Virus record (IMG/VR): IMGVR_UViG_3300031825_000062
Span: 1-26,953 of that record
Reading direction: 5' to 3' (one strand)
DNA: 26,953 nucleotides
Source: a virus
The translations under genes and the position numbers were made by a program. Shown in pieces: positions 14,381 through 20,775 of this stretch (the stretch's first letter is position 1; each line of letters begins with the position of its first letter). The notes under the pieces are model-generated. The model worked only from the letters and a program-made list of their open reading frames with translations, ran no database searches and was not told the DNA's origin.

Positions 14381-14784
14381 GCCTATTGGGACCACTTCGA
14401 CGACTTGCCAAATGCAGCGTCGCAATACTGACGATTTCTGCTACCTGTGACGTAAGTGCAGTGCAAACGGACGATGTGCTCGCGGCTTTTGCCCCTACAT
14501 ATGACAAATCATATAAGGTTGTAATAATGAGCCAGCACCCTGCATTTGAAAAATATTGCGGCAAGGGCTGGTTTTCAGGACTGATCTTGCAGAATGAAAA
14601 GATCAAAGGTATGCCGGGCCTCTCAAACTCGGTCGGTTGCTGGTCTGTCGATAATGACGCCAGATACCTAAATTTCAGGTATTTCAGTCTTGAGCTTGGA
14701 CGAATAGTCGAGTTCAAGATCGAAGGTGAAGCAACACGGCCGATGAAGATGCGCGAAGACGCACCACTTCTGTACGACCGATAG
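14377..14784 (+). CDS. Secreted hypothetical protein co-expressed with the repressor (moron candidate)
   Basis: A 135-residue protein starting MSLLGPLRRLAKCSVAILTI. The N-terminus has the charge and hydrophobic core of a signal peptide, with a plausible cleavage after VSA near residue 28. The mature part is about 107 residues with a few cysteines (YCGKGW, VGCWSV). Its ATG overlaps the cI stop, so it should be made in the lysogen. The sequence is visibly richer in A and T than its neighbours. No family is recognised. Surface modification, superinfection exclusion or another lysogenic-conversion effect is inference. Confidence 0.7.
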   Translation: MSLLGPLRRLAKCSVAILTISATCDVSAVQTDDVLAAFAPTYDKSYKVVIMSQHPAFEKYCGKGWFSGLILQNEKIKGMPGLSNSVGCWSVDNDARYLNFRYFSLELGRIVEFKIEGEATRPMKMREDAPLLYDR

Positions 14785-14868
14785 AACGCGGCCCGCCAGT
14801 TCCATCCCCCTCCCCCGCCGGCTGCACTGCCGGATAAGCGTTCGCTATCGCCACGCCGCACACGATTG

Positions 14869-14923
14869 AAACGTTTTCGTCTTGATTAGACGTTTTCGTC
14901 TTGTTAAGAAGACGTTTTAGTCT
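14869..14923. promoter_or_regulatory. Three-site operator cluster before the rightward early operon (OL-like)
   Basis: Three dyads of the AGAC-N6-GTCT type: 14869-14882 (left half degenerate, AAAC), 14888-14901 (perfect) and 14910-14923 (perfect). All share the centre GTTTT(C/A). They start 19 and 22 bases apart, about two helical turns, as expected for cooperative repressor dimers. They lie 38 bases before the first gene of the rightward operon. Promoter elements must lie among them, for example TTGATT at 14883, but I cannot fix a convincing -10. Confidence 0.8.
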
Positions 14924-14960
14924 TAGCATGGTTCCATCAACTCACCGATGGAGCCCGCAA

Positions 14961-15389
14961 ATGCCCTCCCCAGCCGTCCACCCCACCCTTGCCGCCGCGC
15001 TGCGCCCGTTCGCGCCGGCCGCCCAGTCTGAGCACCACGAGTACGACGTCCATTTCCGCGGCGCGCCGCTGGTGAACGTCGTTGCCACCTGCGCCGCGCA
15101 TGCCCAGGAACAGGCCATCGACTTCGCCGAGGAACAGTTCGGCTACGTGCCCGAGATCACCGCCATCCGTCGCAAGGTGGCGCCGCTGCGCGCCCGGGTG
15201 AGCCGCGACGAGCGCCGCATCGGCTCGGGCGGCCTGGTCACGTTCCGTGGCAAGGACCGCGACGAGGTGTACGAGGTCGCACTGGACCGCAAGAACGAGA
15301 TCGACTCGTACCGCTCGCCGGCCGTGAAGGCGCAGTACCAGGACGGCGACGACTGGGTGGTCGAGCTTCGTTTCTACGGTCTGGACTGA
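14961..15389 (+). CDS. Hypothetical protein, first gene of the rightward early operon
   Basis: A 142-residue protein starting MPSPAVHPTLAAALRPFAPA. It has an Ala/Pro-rich N-terminus, then a mixed alpha/beta region (VHFRGAPLVNVVATCAAHAQ; AIDFAEEQFGYVPEITAIRR) and a C-terminus ending DDWVVELRFYGLD. The ATG at 14961 has GGAG seven bases upstream. An ATG at 14928 and a TTG at 14901 are in frame, but the latter lies inside the operator cluster. No family is recognised. As the first gene under repressor control it may be an early takeover factor; this is inference. Confidence 0.75.
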   Translation: MPSPAVHPTLAAALRPFAPAAQSEHHEYDVHFRGAPLVNVVATCAAHAQEQAIDFAEEQFGYVPEITAIRRKVAPLRARVSRDERRIGSGGLVTFRGKDRDEVYEVALDRKNEIDSYRSPAVKAQYQDGDDWVVELRFYGLD

Positions 15390-15401
15390 GGGGCACGCAC
15401 C

Positions 15402-15638
15402 ATGACGTCCGCTGACGACAACCAAGCCTACGGCACGAGCGCCGAGAGGGCGTTCCTCGACCAGCTGGCGCGCAGCCCCGCTGCTGCCACCCTGCTCTCC
15501 AACTACGTCGCCGCAGCCGAGAAGCGCACGGTCTGGGGCACGATCGACAAGACGGAAGTCCTGCTGTACGCGCAGCTGCTGCTCGGCAATGCCGGCGCCG
15601 CCGCGAAGACCGACGCCACCCTGCGGAGGGCAGCATGA
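15402..15638 (+). CDS. Hypothetical early protein
   Basis: A 78-residue acidic, Ala-rich, probably helical protein starting MTSADDNQAYGTSAERAFLD. It ends ...TLRRAA with its stop overlapping the next ATG. No family is recognised. It begins a run of very short coupled genes up to 16161. Confidence 0.65.
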   Translation: MTSADDNQAYGTSAERAFLDQLARSPAAATLLSNYVAAAEKRTVWGTIDKTEVLLYAQLLLGNAGAAAKTDATLRRAA

Positions 15639-15733
15639 ACCGTGGCGCCTTCCTGGTGGCCTTCGGCCTCTACATCGCCGCCCCGCTGGTCGCGCTGGCC
15701 GTGATGCTCATCGCCTCGTGGGTGTCGCAATGA
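15635..15733 (+). CDS. 32-residue single-span membrane protein
   Basis: Starts MNRGAFLVAFGLYIAAPLVA and continues hydrophobic to residue 29. ATGA overlaps join it to the genes on both sides, and GGAGG precedes the ATG (15625-15629), which supports translation. No function is known. Confidence 0.55.
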   Translation: MNRGAFLVAFGLYIAAPLVALAVMLIASWVSQ

Positions 15734-15933
15734 CCCGCGCCCAAGACGCCGCGATCGAGCGCGCGAGCGGCCACGAGAACCTGCTGCGGGACGCACTGGA
15801 CGCCCTGCGCAGCTACATGGATGCCGTCCGCTTCGCGCAGGACAAGCAGGCGCTGGTTAGCGCCCTTCGCATGGCCGACGACAAGGCCCGCGCTGTGCTG
15901 GCCCGCGCTGCGCAGGAGGCCGGCCATGCATGA
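15730..15933 (+). CDS. Small helical hypothetical protein
   Basis: A 67-residue protein starting MTRAQDAAIERASGHENLLR, nearly all helix-forming, with no recognised domain. It starts in an ATGA overlap with the membrane micro-gene and overlaps the next gene by 8 bases. The open frame reaches further upstream, but that part overlaps the preceding genes. Confidence 0.6.
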   Translation: MTRAQDAAIERASGHENLLRDALDALRSYMDAVRFAQDKQALVSALRMADDKARAVLARAAQEAGHA

Positions 15934-16024
15934 CCGCGCCCGCAACAACCGCGCACTGACCGTCGCCTTCTGGCTGGCGATCGGCTACGCACTAGTGGCC
16001 GTGGCCAGCGAGGTGCTGGCATGA
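15926..16024 (+). CDS. 32-residue single-span membrane protein
   Basis: Starts MHDRARNNRALTVAFWLAIG: a basic N-terminus followed by one hydrophobic helix (about residues 11-29). GGAGGCC lies upstream of the ATG and the stop overlaps the next ATG. The second of three small membrane genes in this operon. Function unknown. Confidence 0.52.
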   Translation: MHDRARNNRALTVAFWLAIGYALVAVASEVLA

Positions 16025-16161
16025 ACTACGACCCCGCATCCAACACGCTGCTGGCCGTCGCGAAGTGCACGCGCGGCCGGCAATGGGCTGGCGCCATCGG
16101 CTTCGGCCTGGCAATCGGCTTCACCTGGTACCTGACCGTCGCGATCCGCGCCGGCCTCTGA
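16021..16161 (+). CDS. 46-residue membrane protein
   Basis: Starts MNYDPASNTLLAVAKCTRGR, followed by one hydrophobic span (QWAGAIGFGLAIGFTWYLTV). It begins in an ATGA overlap with the previous gene. It ends the run of micro-genes; the next gene has its own GGAG ribosome site. Function unknown. Confidence 0.52.
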   Translation: MNYDPASNTLLAVAKCTRGRQWAGAIGFGLAIGFTWYLTVAIRAGL

Positions 16162-16184
16162 CCTCAACCTCTCTGGAGACCACC

Positions 16185-16460
16185 ATGGAACAAGTCACGC
16201 CCACGATCGACATGCAGGAAGTCGAGTCGTCGCAGATCCACAGCATCGGCCATGACGCCGAGACCGGCACGCTCGCCATTCGCTTCCGCGATCGCCGCAC
16301 GAACGCGCCGACCTCGCTCTACCACTACAGCAACTTCACCGCCGACGACTTCGCGGCGTTCCGTGATGCCGAGTCGAAGGGCTCGCATTTCGGCAAGCAC
16401 ATCAAGGTGTACGACAAGAAGTACCCGTACGTGAAGGTCGCGTCGGCCCCGGCCGCCTGA
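16185..16460 (+). CDS. KTSC domain protein
   Basis: A 91-residue protein starting MEQVTPTIDMQEVESSQIHS. The KTSC fold is visible: SSQIHSIGHD, then GTLAIRFRDRR, a Tyr-rich YHYSNFTADDF turn, and SKGSHFGKHIKV before KKYPYVKV. KTSC domains are common in phages and were named after similarity to the C-terminal region of lysyl-tRNA synthetase-like proteins; their role is unclear. It lies just before the recombination genes. The start is set by GGAG upstream. Confidence 0.85.
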   Translation: MEQVTPTIDMQEVESSQIHSIGHDAETGTLAIRFRDRRTNAPTSLYHYSNFTADDFAAFRDAESKGSHFGKHIKVYDKKYPYVKVASAPAA

Positions 16461-16489
16461 TCCCCGCCACCACCTGGAGAAAACTCGCC

Positions 16490-17329
16490 ATGTCCACCGC
16501 TGTAGCAGACGTCATCGACGTCGACGCGAGCAACACGCCGCGCACCGCGGCACTGCCTGCCCACCGTCAAACCGGCGCGCTGGCCACCACCACGCCCGCT
16601 GATCTGCTGCGCATTGCGGTGGAAGGCGGCGCCGACCTCGACCGCCTGGAGAAGCTGATGGAGCTGCAGGAGCGCTGGGAGGCAAAGCACGCCAAGCGCG
16701 CTTATGACGCGGCGTTCGCAGCGTTCAAGGCCGAGGCGGTCACGATCATGAAGGGCAGGAAGGTGACCGATGGCCCGTTGCGCGGGAAGAGCTACGCCGA
16801 GCTTCACGACGTGGTCAACGCTGTGACGCCGGCACTTTCGAAGCATGGCCTGTCGTCCTCGTGGAAATTGACCAAGGACGACCGCGACTGGCTGGAGGTG
16901 ACGTGTTTCCTGCGTCATGTCGACGGCCACGAGGAAAGCGTGTCGATGGGTGGCCCGCCGGATACCGGCGGTGCGAAGAATGCCATGCAGGCCCGGGCTA
17001 GCACCAAGACCTATCTCGAGCGGTACACCCTGAAGGCCATCACCGGATTGTCCGAGCAGGAAGACGACGACGACGGTGCTGGCGGTGCAGGGGGAGAGCC
17101 CGAGCAAGCACGGCGCGGGCGCCAGGGTGACAACGGCGCCGCGAAGACCGGCACCGGCCAGGCCTACAGCCAGGCGGCGTTCGACAAAAACAAGGCCCAG
17201 TGGCGCGAAATGGTGCTGTCGCGCAAGAAGACCCCTCAGCAGATCATCGCGCTCGTCGAGAGTAAGGGCGCCCCAATGACCGAAGAGCAGAAGAACACCA
17301 TCGATGCATGGAGCCATGAAAATGACTGA
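16490..17329 (+). CDS. erf: ERF family single-strand DNA annealing protein
   Basis: A 279-residue recombinase. The ERF core spans about residues 55-190: FAAFKAEAVTIMKGRKVTDG, YAELHDVVNAVTPALSKHGL, SSSWKLTKDD, and the diagnostic GGAKNAMQARASTKTYLERY with TLKAITGLSEQEDDDD. The C-terminal part is an acidic or polar linker plus a small helical domain. ERF-type proteins (P22 Erf) anneal complementary strands and promote circularisation and recombination. It overlaps the nuclease gene by 8 bases, the usual annealase-exonuclease pairing. Confidence 0.93.
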   Translation: MSTAVADVIDVDASNTPRTAALPAHRQTGALATTTPADLLRIAVEGGADLDRLEKLMELQERWEAKHAKRAYDAAFAAFKAEAVTIMKGRKVTDGPLRGKSYAELHDVVNAVTPALSKHGLSSSWKLTKDDRDWLEVTCFLRHVDGHEESVSMGGPPDTGGAKNAMQARASTKTYLERYTLKAITGLSEQEDDDDGAGGAGGEPEQARRGRQGDNGAAKTGTGQAYSQAAFDKNKAQWREMVLSRKKTPQQIIALVESKGAPMTEEQKNTIDAWSHEND

Positions 17330-18932
17330 CCACACTGTCCACAACCTGGTGCAGGGCACCCCCGAGTGGCAGCACTTCCGCCTGTCGTACTTGGGCGCGA
17401 GCGAGGCGGCCGCCATGCTGGGCCTGTCCAGCAACATGAAGCGCACTGAGCTGCTGCACATCAAGCACACCGGCACGCCGAAGGAATTCAGCGACTTCGT
17501 GCAGGAGCGCATTCTGGACCATGGCCACGAGGTCGAGGCGCTGGCCCGGCCGCTGGTCGAGGAAGATCTGGGCGAGGATCTGTACCCGGTCACCTGCTCG
17601 GACGGCGACCTCTCGGCCTCGTGCGATGGACTGACGATGGCCGGCGACACGGCGTTCGAGCACAAGCAGTGGAACACCGATCTGGCCGCCGGCGTGCAGG
17701 CGGGCATCGTGCCGGACAGCCACATGCCGCAGTGCCAGCAGATCATGATGGTGACCGGCGCCGAGCGCGTGATCTTCGTCGTCTCGGACGGCACGCGCGA
17801 TAACTTCGTGGCCACCGAGGTGAAGCCCGACCCGGAATGGTTCGATCGTATCCGCGCCGGCTGGGACCAGTTCCGGAAGGACCTGGCCGACTATGTGCCC
17901 CAGGCCGTCGAGGTGAAGCCCGTGGGCCGCACGCCCGAGACGCTGCCCGCCCTGCTGCTCGAGGTGACTGGCCGCGTCACGGCCAGCAACCTGACCGAGT
18001 TCCGCGAGCATGCCCTGGCTGTCTTCGCCGGCATCAACCGCGAGCTGTCCACAGATCAGGAATTCGCCGACGCCGAGAAGACCGTGAAGTGGTGTGGCGA
18101 GGTCGAGACCCGGCTGTCCGCCGCGAAGCAGCATGCGCTAGCCCAGACCGCCAGCATCGACGAGCTGTTCCGCACGATCGACGACATCAGCGCCGAGGCC
18201 CGCCGCGTCCGGCTGGATCTGGACAAGCTGGTGACGCAGCGCAAGACCGAGATCAAGGAATCGATCATCCGTGGCGGCCGGGAGGCATACGAGAAACACA
18301 TCCAGGCGCTGAAGAACGAGGCCGGGGGCGCATGGGTGCCGCTGGGCATGCCCGACTTCGCGGGCGCAGCCAAGGGCAAGCGCTCGGTGGCGAGCATTCA
18401 GGATGCCATCGACACGGTGCTGGCGAACGCCAAGATCGAGGCCGACGCCTCCGCGAAGCGCATCCGCGCGAACATCGCCTTCCTTGATGGGGCGATTGCC
18501 GGCTACGAGTTCCTGTTCGCCGACCGCGCCGGCCTGTGCACCAAGCAGCTCGAGGACCTGCGCCTGGTGGTCGACAGCCGTATCGCCAAGCACAAGGCCG
18601 ACGAGGCCGCCAAGGAAGAGGCGCAGCGCGAGCGCATCCGCAAGGAAGAGCAGCAGAAGCTGGAGCGGGAAGCCGCTGAGAAGGCTGCTGCGGAAAAGGC
18701 TGCCGCCCAAGTACTGGCGCCCACGCCGGCCCCGGCACCTGCGGCGCCGGCCCCCGCTGCCCGCAAGGTGGCCGCGCCCGTGACGCAGATCGCCAGCCGT
18801 CAGCGCCAGACCCCGCGCCCCGCCGACGCCGAGATCATCAGCGCGCTGGTCAGCCACTTCGAAGCCACCGAGGCCGAGGTGATCGGCTGGCTCTGCGAGC
18901 TCGACTTCTCGTCCTTCGACAACGCCGCATAA
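17322..18932 (+). CDS. YqaJ-type viral recombinase (lambda exonuclease-like) with long C-terminal extension
   Basis: A 536-residue protein. The first 200 residues are the PD-(D/E)XK nuclease: QGTPEWQHFRLSYLGASEAA, a conserved Glu70 in LDHGHEVEA, Asp102 in SASCDGL and Glu113-x-Lys115 in FEHKQW. Residues about 215-420 are helical. About 420-500 are a Lys/Glu/Ala coiled coil and then an Ala/Pro-rich linker, before a small C-terminal domain. Typical YqaJ exonucleases are 200-350 residues, so this is an extended version. It generates single strands for ERF. I chose ATG 17322 because GGAG lies 8 bases upstream; 17316 and 17304 are less well placed. Confidence 0.88.
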   Translation: MTDHTVHNLVQGTPEWQHFRLSYLGASEAAAMLGLSSNMKRTELLHIKHTGTPKEFSDFVQERILDHGHEVEALARPLVEEDLGEDLYPVTCSDGDLSASCDGLTMAGDTAFEHKQWNTDLAAGVQAGIVPDSHMPQCQQIMMVTGAERVIFVVSDGTRDNFVATEVKPDPEWFDRIRAGWDQFRKDLADYVPQAVEVKPVGRTPETLPALLLEVTGRVTASNLTEFREHALAVFAGINRELSTDQEFADAEKTVKWCGEVETRLSAAKQHALAQTASIDELFRTIDDISAEARRVRLDLDKLVTQRKTEIKESIIRGGREAYEKHIQALKNEAGGAWVPLGMPDFAGAAKGKRSVASIQDAIDTVLANAKIEADASAKRIRANIAFLDGAIAGYEFLFADRAGLCTKQLEDLRLVVDSRIAKHKADEAAKEEAQRERIRKEEQQKLEREAAEKAAAEKAAAQVLAPTPAPAPAAPAPAARKVAAPVTQIASRQRQTPRPADAEIISALVSHFEATEAEVIGWLCELDFSSFDNAA

Positions 18933-18956
18933 CCCATCCACCACCGGAGCCACCGA

Positions 18957-19457
18957 ATGCTCGAACTCGATACCGAACTGGTCAAGATCAACCACATCAA
19001 CGCGCGCAACGAGAAGCACGGCGACGACGCGGTGCTGGCCGTCGACCTGAAGCTGCAGGCGCGCATGTCCAACGACGTGCTGTCCCTGTTCTCGCCCATG
19101 TTGAAGCAAAGCTTCTACCACAAGGACGAGGCCGTGCAGGGCGACTTGGTGACGGACGCCGGCTACCTGCCGAACCTGAAGCACCCGAGCATCGGCCCGG
19201 TGAAGTGGACTGGCGATTGGGAGCACCAGCGCCTGGCCATCCACAACGGCGTCCGCAAGCAGGACGACATCGTGCTGGGCGACGCGAAGATCAACAAGCT
19301 GGCCTTCGACTTCCAGGAGGGCGGCACGGTCTTCGTGAGCTTCCGCGTGCAGGCGCACCCGGACGAGAAGACGTCCGCGAAGCTGCTGGCGCTGCTCGGA
19401 CAGGAAGTGCACATGAGCCTGTCCGTCGACGAGGACGCGCAGGAAGAAGTCGAGTAA
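18957..19457 (+). CDS. Hypothetical protein linked to the recombination genes
   Basis: A 166-residue protein starting MLELDTELVKINHINARNEK. Predicted beta-rich with an acidic C-terminal tail (VDEDAQEEVE). The acidic tail and position after the ERF and YqaJ genes recall single-strand DNA-binding proteins, which use an acidic tip to bind partners. No OB-fold signature is certain. GGAG lies at normal spacing. Same-operon function in DNA metabolism is inference. Confidence 0.72.
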   Translation: MLELDTELVKINHINARNEKHGDDAVLAVDLKLQARMSNDVLSLFSPMLKQSFYHKDEAVQGDLVTDAGYLPNLKHPSIGPVKWTGDWEHQRLAIHNGVRKQDDIVLGDAKINKLAFDFQEGGTVFVSFRVQAHPDEKTSAKLLALLGQEVHMSLSVDEDAQEEVE

Positions 19458-19534
19458 CGAATGCACCCTGAGAGGGGCCGTGCGACAGAGCACCCAACTT
19501 CACGCAACACCCATTCAACCAAGACGGAGCATCC

Positions 19535-19894
19535 ATGCAACAACTGCAAATCCCGCCGCTGTCCGAAGGCGAAACCTATATCGGTGCTATTGGCGATAAG
19601 AACGGCGACTTCTATCACGTGATTCTGCTGCCGGGCGACAACGACGATGCGACGTGGCAAGCCCAGATGGAATGGGCAAAGTCCATCGGCGGCGACCTCC
19701 CTAGCCGCGTCGAGCAGGCAATGCTGTGGGCCAACTTCCGCGACCTATTTCAGAAGGATTGGTACTGGAGCAACGAAGTTCACCACAACAACTCCGGCTG
19801 GGCCTGGTCTCAGAACTTCGACTACGGTGACCAGGACAACTACCTCCAGTACTACGAGCTTCGCGCTCGCGCCGTCCGCAGATTGCCGATTTAA
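19535..19894 (+). CDS. DGR target protein 1 (C-type-lectin-like, DUF1566-type)
   Basis: A 119-residue protein. The N-terminal part (YIGAIGDKNGDFYHVILLPG) and centre (WAKSIGGDLPSRVEQAMLWA, then DWYWSNE) match small phage DUF1566/C-type-lectin-like proteins. Residues 88-117 are the variable repeat, beginning GWAW and ending ELRARAVRRL just before the stop. Residues 92, 94, 96, 97, 99, 101-104, 106 and 107 correspond to template adenines and would line the ligand-binding face in known DGR lectin folds. There is no signal peptide or tail-fibre domain. CGGAG sets the start. A 77-base non-coding gap before it may hold a promoter, but I see no clear one. Confidence 0.92.
   Translation: MQQLQIPPLSEGETYIGAIGDKNGDFYHVILLPGDNDDATWQAQMEWAKSIGGDLPSRVEQAMLWANFRDLFQKDWYWSNEVHHNNSGWAWSQNFDYGDQDNYLQYYELRARAVRRLPI
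19795..19885 (+). repeat. DGR variable repeat VR1
   Basis: 91 bases aligned without gaps to the template at 20919-21009. Ten differences, every one at a template adenine (TAT to TCT, and AAC to GAC three times, to TAC four times and to CTC once). The last 30 bases (19856-19885) are identical to the template and include the GC-rich initiation-of-mutagenic-homing segment. Confidence 0.96.
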
Positions 19895-19924
19895 CCCGTC
19901 ATCAATTTTCAAGGAATACCTGCA

Positions 19925-20386
19925 ATGACGATCACCCTTGAATCCATCCGAGCAGAGCACAGCCGTATTGGCGATCTGATCGCAATCTTCGAGAGACAAG
20001 CCCGGACCTCGTATGTCGTGCCTGGCGCCACCATCGAGTTGAAGCATGGCGAACGCTACGCCGGCATCGTTCTGGATGTGAATGGCGCTTTCAGCCATCA
20101 CCTGATCCTACTGCCGGGACAAGCCGATGACGTGAGTTGGACGGATGCCAGCAACTGGGCCGAACAGCAGGGTGGTTCCCTCCCGACGCGCAGCGAGCAA
20201 TCGCTGCTGTTTGCGAATCTCAAGCAGGAGTTCGAAGAGCGCGCTTACTGGTCGGGCGAGAAGCATGCGTCGAACGACGGCTGGGCCTGGTATCAGTACT
20301 TCGACCTCGGTTACCAGTTCCACAGCACCCAGCTCACCGAGCTTCGCGCTCGCGCCGTCCGCAGATTCATTCCTTCAGTAATTTAA
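19925..20386 (+). CDS. DGR target protein 2 (paralogue of target 1)
   Basis: A 153-residue paralogue of target 1 with an extra N-terminal helix (MTITLESIRAEHSRIGDLIA). The shared core runs YAGIVLDVNGAF, HHLILLPGQADDVSW, GGSLPTRSEQSLLFANL and AYWSGEKH. Residues 119-148 are the variable repeat; changed positions are 125, 127, 128, 130, 132-135, 137 and 138. AAGGA lies upstream of the ATG. It is followed closely by the avd gene. Both targets are fed by one template. The ligand is unknown. Confidence 0.92.
   Translation: MTITLESIRAEHSRIGDLIAIFERQARTSYVVPGATIELKHGERYAGIVLDVNGAFSHHLILLPGQADDVSWTDASNWAEQQGGSLPTRSEQSLLFANLKQEFEERAYWSGEKHASNDGWAWYQYFDLGYQFHSTQLTELRARAVRRFIPSVI
20278..20367 (+). repeat. 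DGR variable repeat VR2
   Basis: 90 bases aligned without gaps to the template. Thirteen differences, all at template adenines, including three AAC codons changed at both A positions (two CTC and one TTC). Identity resumes at the GAG codon (20339) through AGATT; the following base differs (C against G), marking the right border of homology. Confidence 0.96.
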
Positions 20387-20400
20387 CCATTTGATCCACC

Positions 20401-20775
20401 GTGGCACTGCACACCCAACTTCCGATCTATAAGGCGGCATACGGTCTTCTGGACGTTGTCACCGACTTGGTCAAAAACATGGCCCGCGATTTCAAGCGTA
20501 GCGTCGGCGAGAAGATCAACTCCGAGTGCATCGAGATCATGGTGCTTGTTTTCCGCGCCAATGTCGCTGTCGACAAGTCGCCGCATCTGAACGAATTGCT
20601 CGAGCGACTGCAGGTCATTGAACTGCTGTTGCGCCTGTGTATGGACAAGCGGCTGATCTCCAGGCCGGCCTATGCCAAGGCCATCGAGATCACGACCGGG
20701 ATTGGTAAGCAGGCCAACGGGTGGAAGAAGTTCGCAAATCGCCCGCTTCATGGAGGTCAAGGCCGCCATGACTGA
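20401..20775 (+). CDS. avd: DGR accessory variability determinant (Avd)
   Basis: A 124-residue, almost wholly helical and basic protein, read from a GTG at 20401. Segments such as AAYGLLDVVTDLVKNMARDF, EKINSECIEIMVLVFRANVA and LQVIELLLRLCMDKRLIS fit the four-helix Avd fold, and it ends in a basic tail (GWKKFANRPLHGGQGRHD). In the Bordetella phage DGR, Avd binds reverse transcriptase and template RNA and is essential for cDNA synthesis. Position between the second target and the template is the classical order. The stop lies inside the reading frame of the reverse transcriptase. Confidence 0.88.
   Translation: MALHTQLPIYKAAYGLLDVVTDLVKNMARDFKRSVGEKINSECIEIMVLVFRANVAVDKSPHLNELLERLQVIELLLRLCMDKRLISRPAYAKAIEITTGIGKQANGWKKFANRPLHGGQGRHD

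Noticed and set aside
14901-14960. TTG or early ATG start for the first rightward gene.
   Set aside because: The TTG lies inside the operator cluster; the ATG at 14961 has GGAG at proper spacing.
19886-20400. Search for the hairpin or cruciform that follows the homing site in the Bordetella phage DGR.
   Set aside because: No convincing inverted repeat is visible within the bases after VR1 or VR2.
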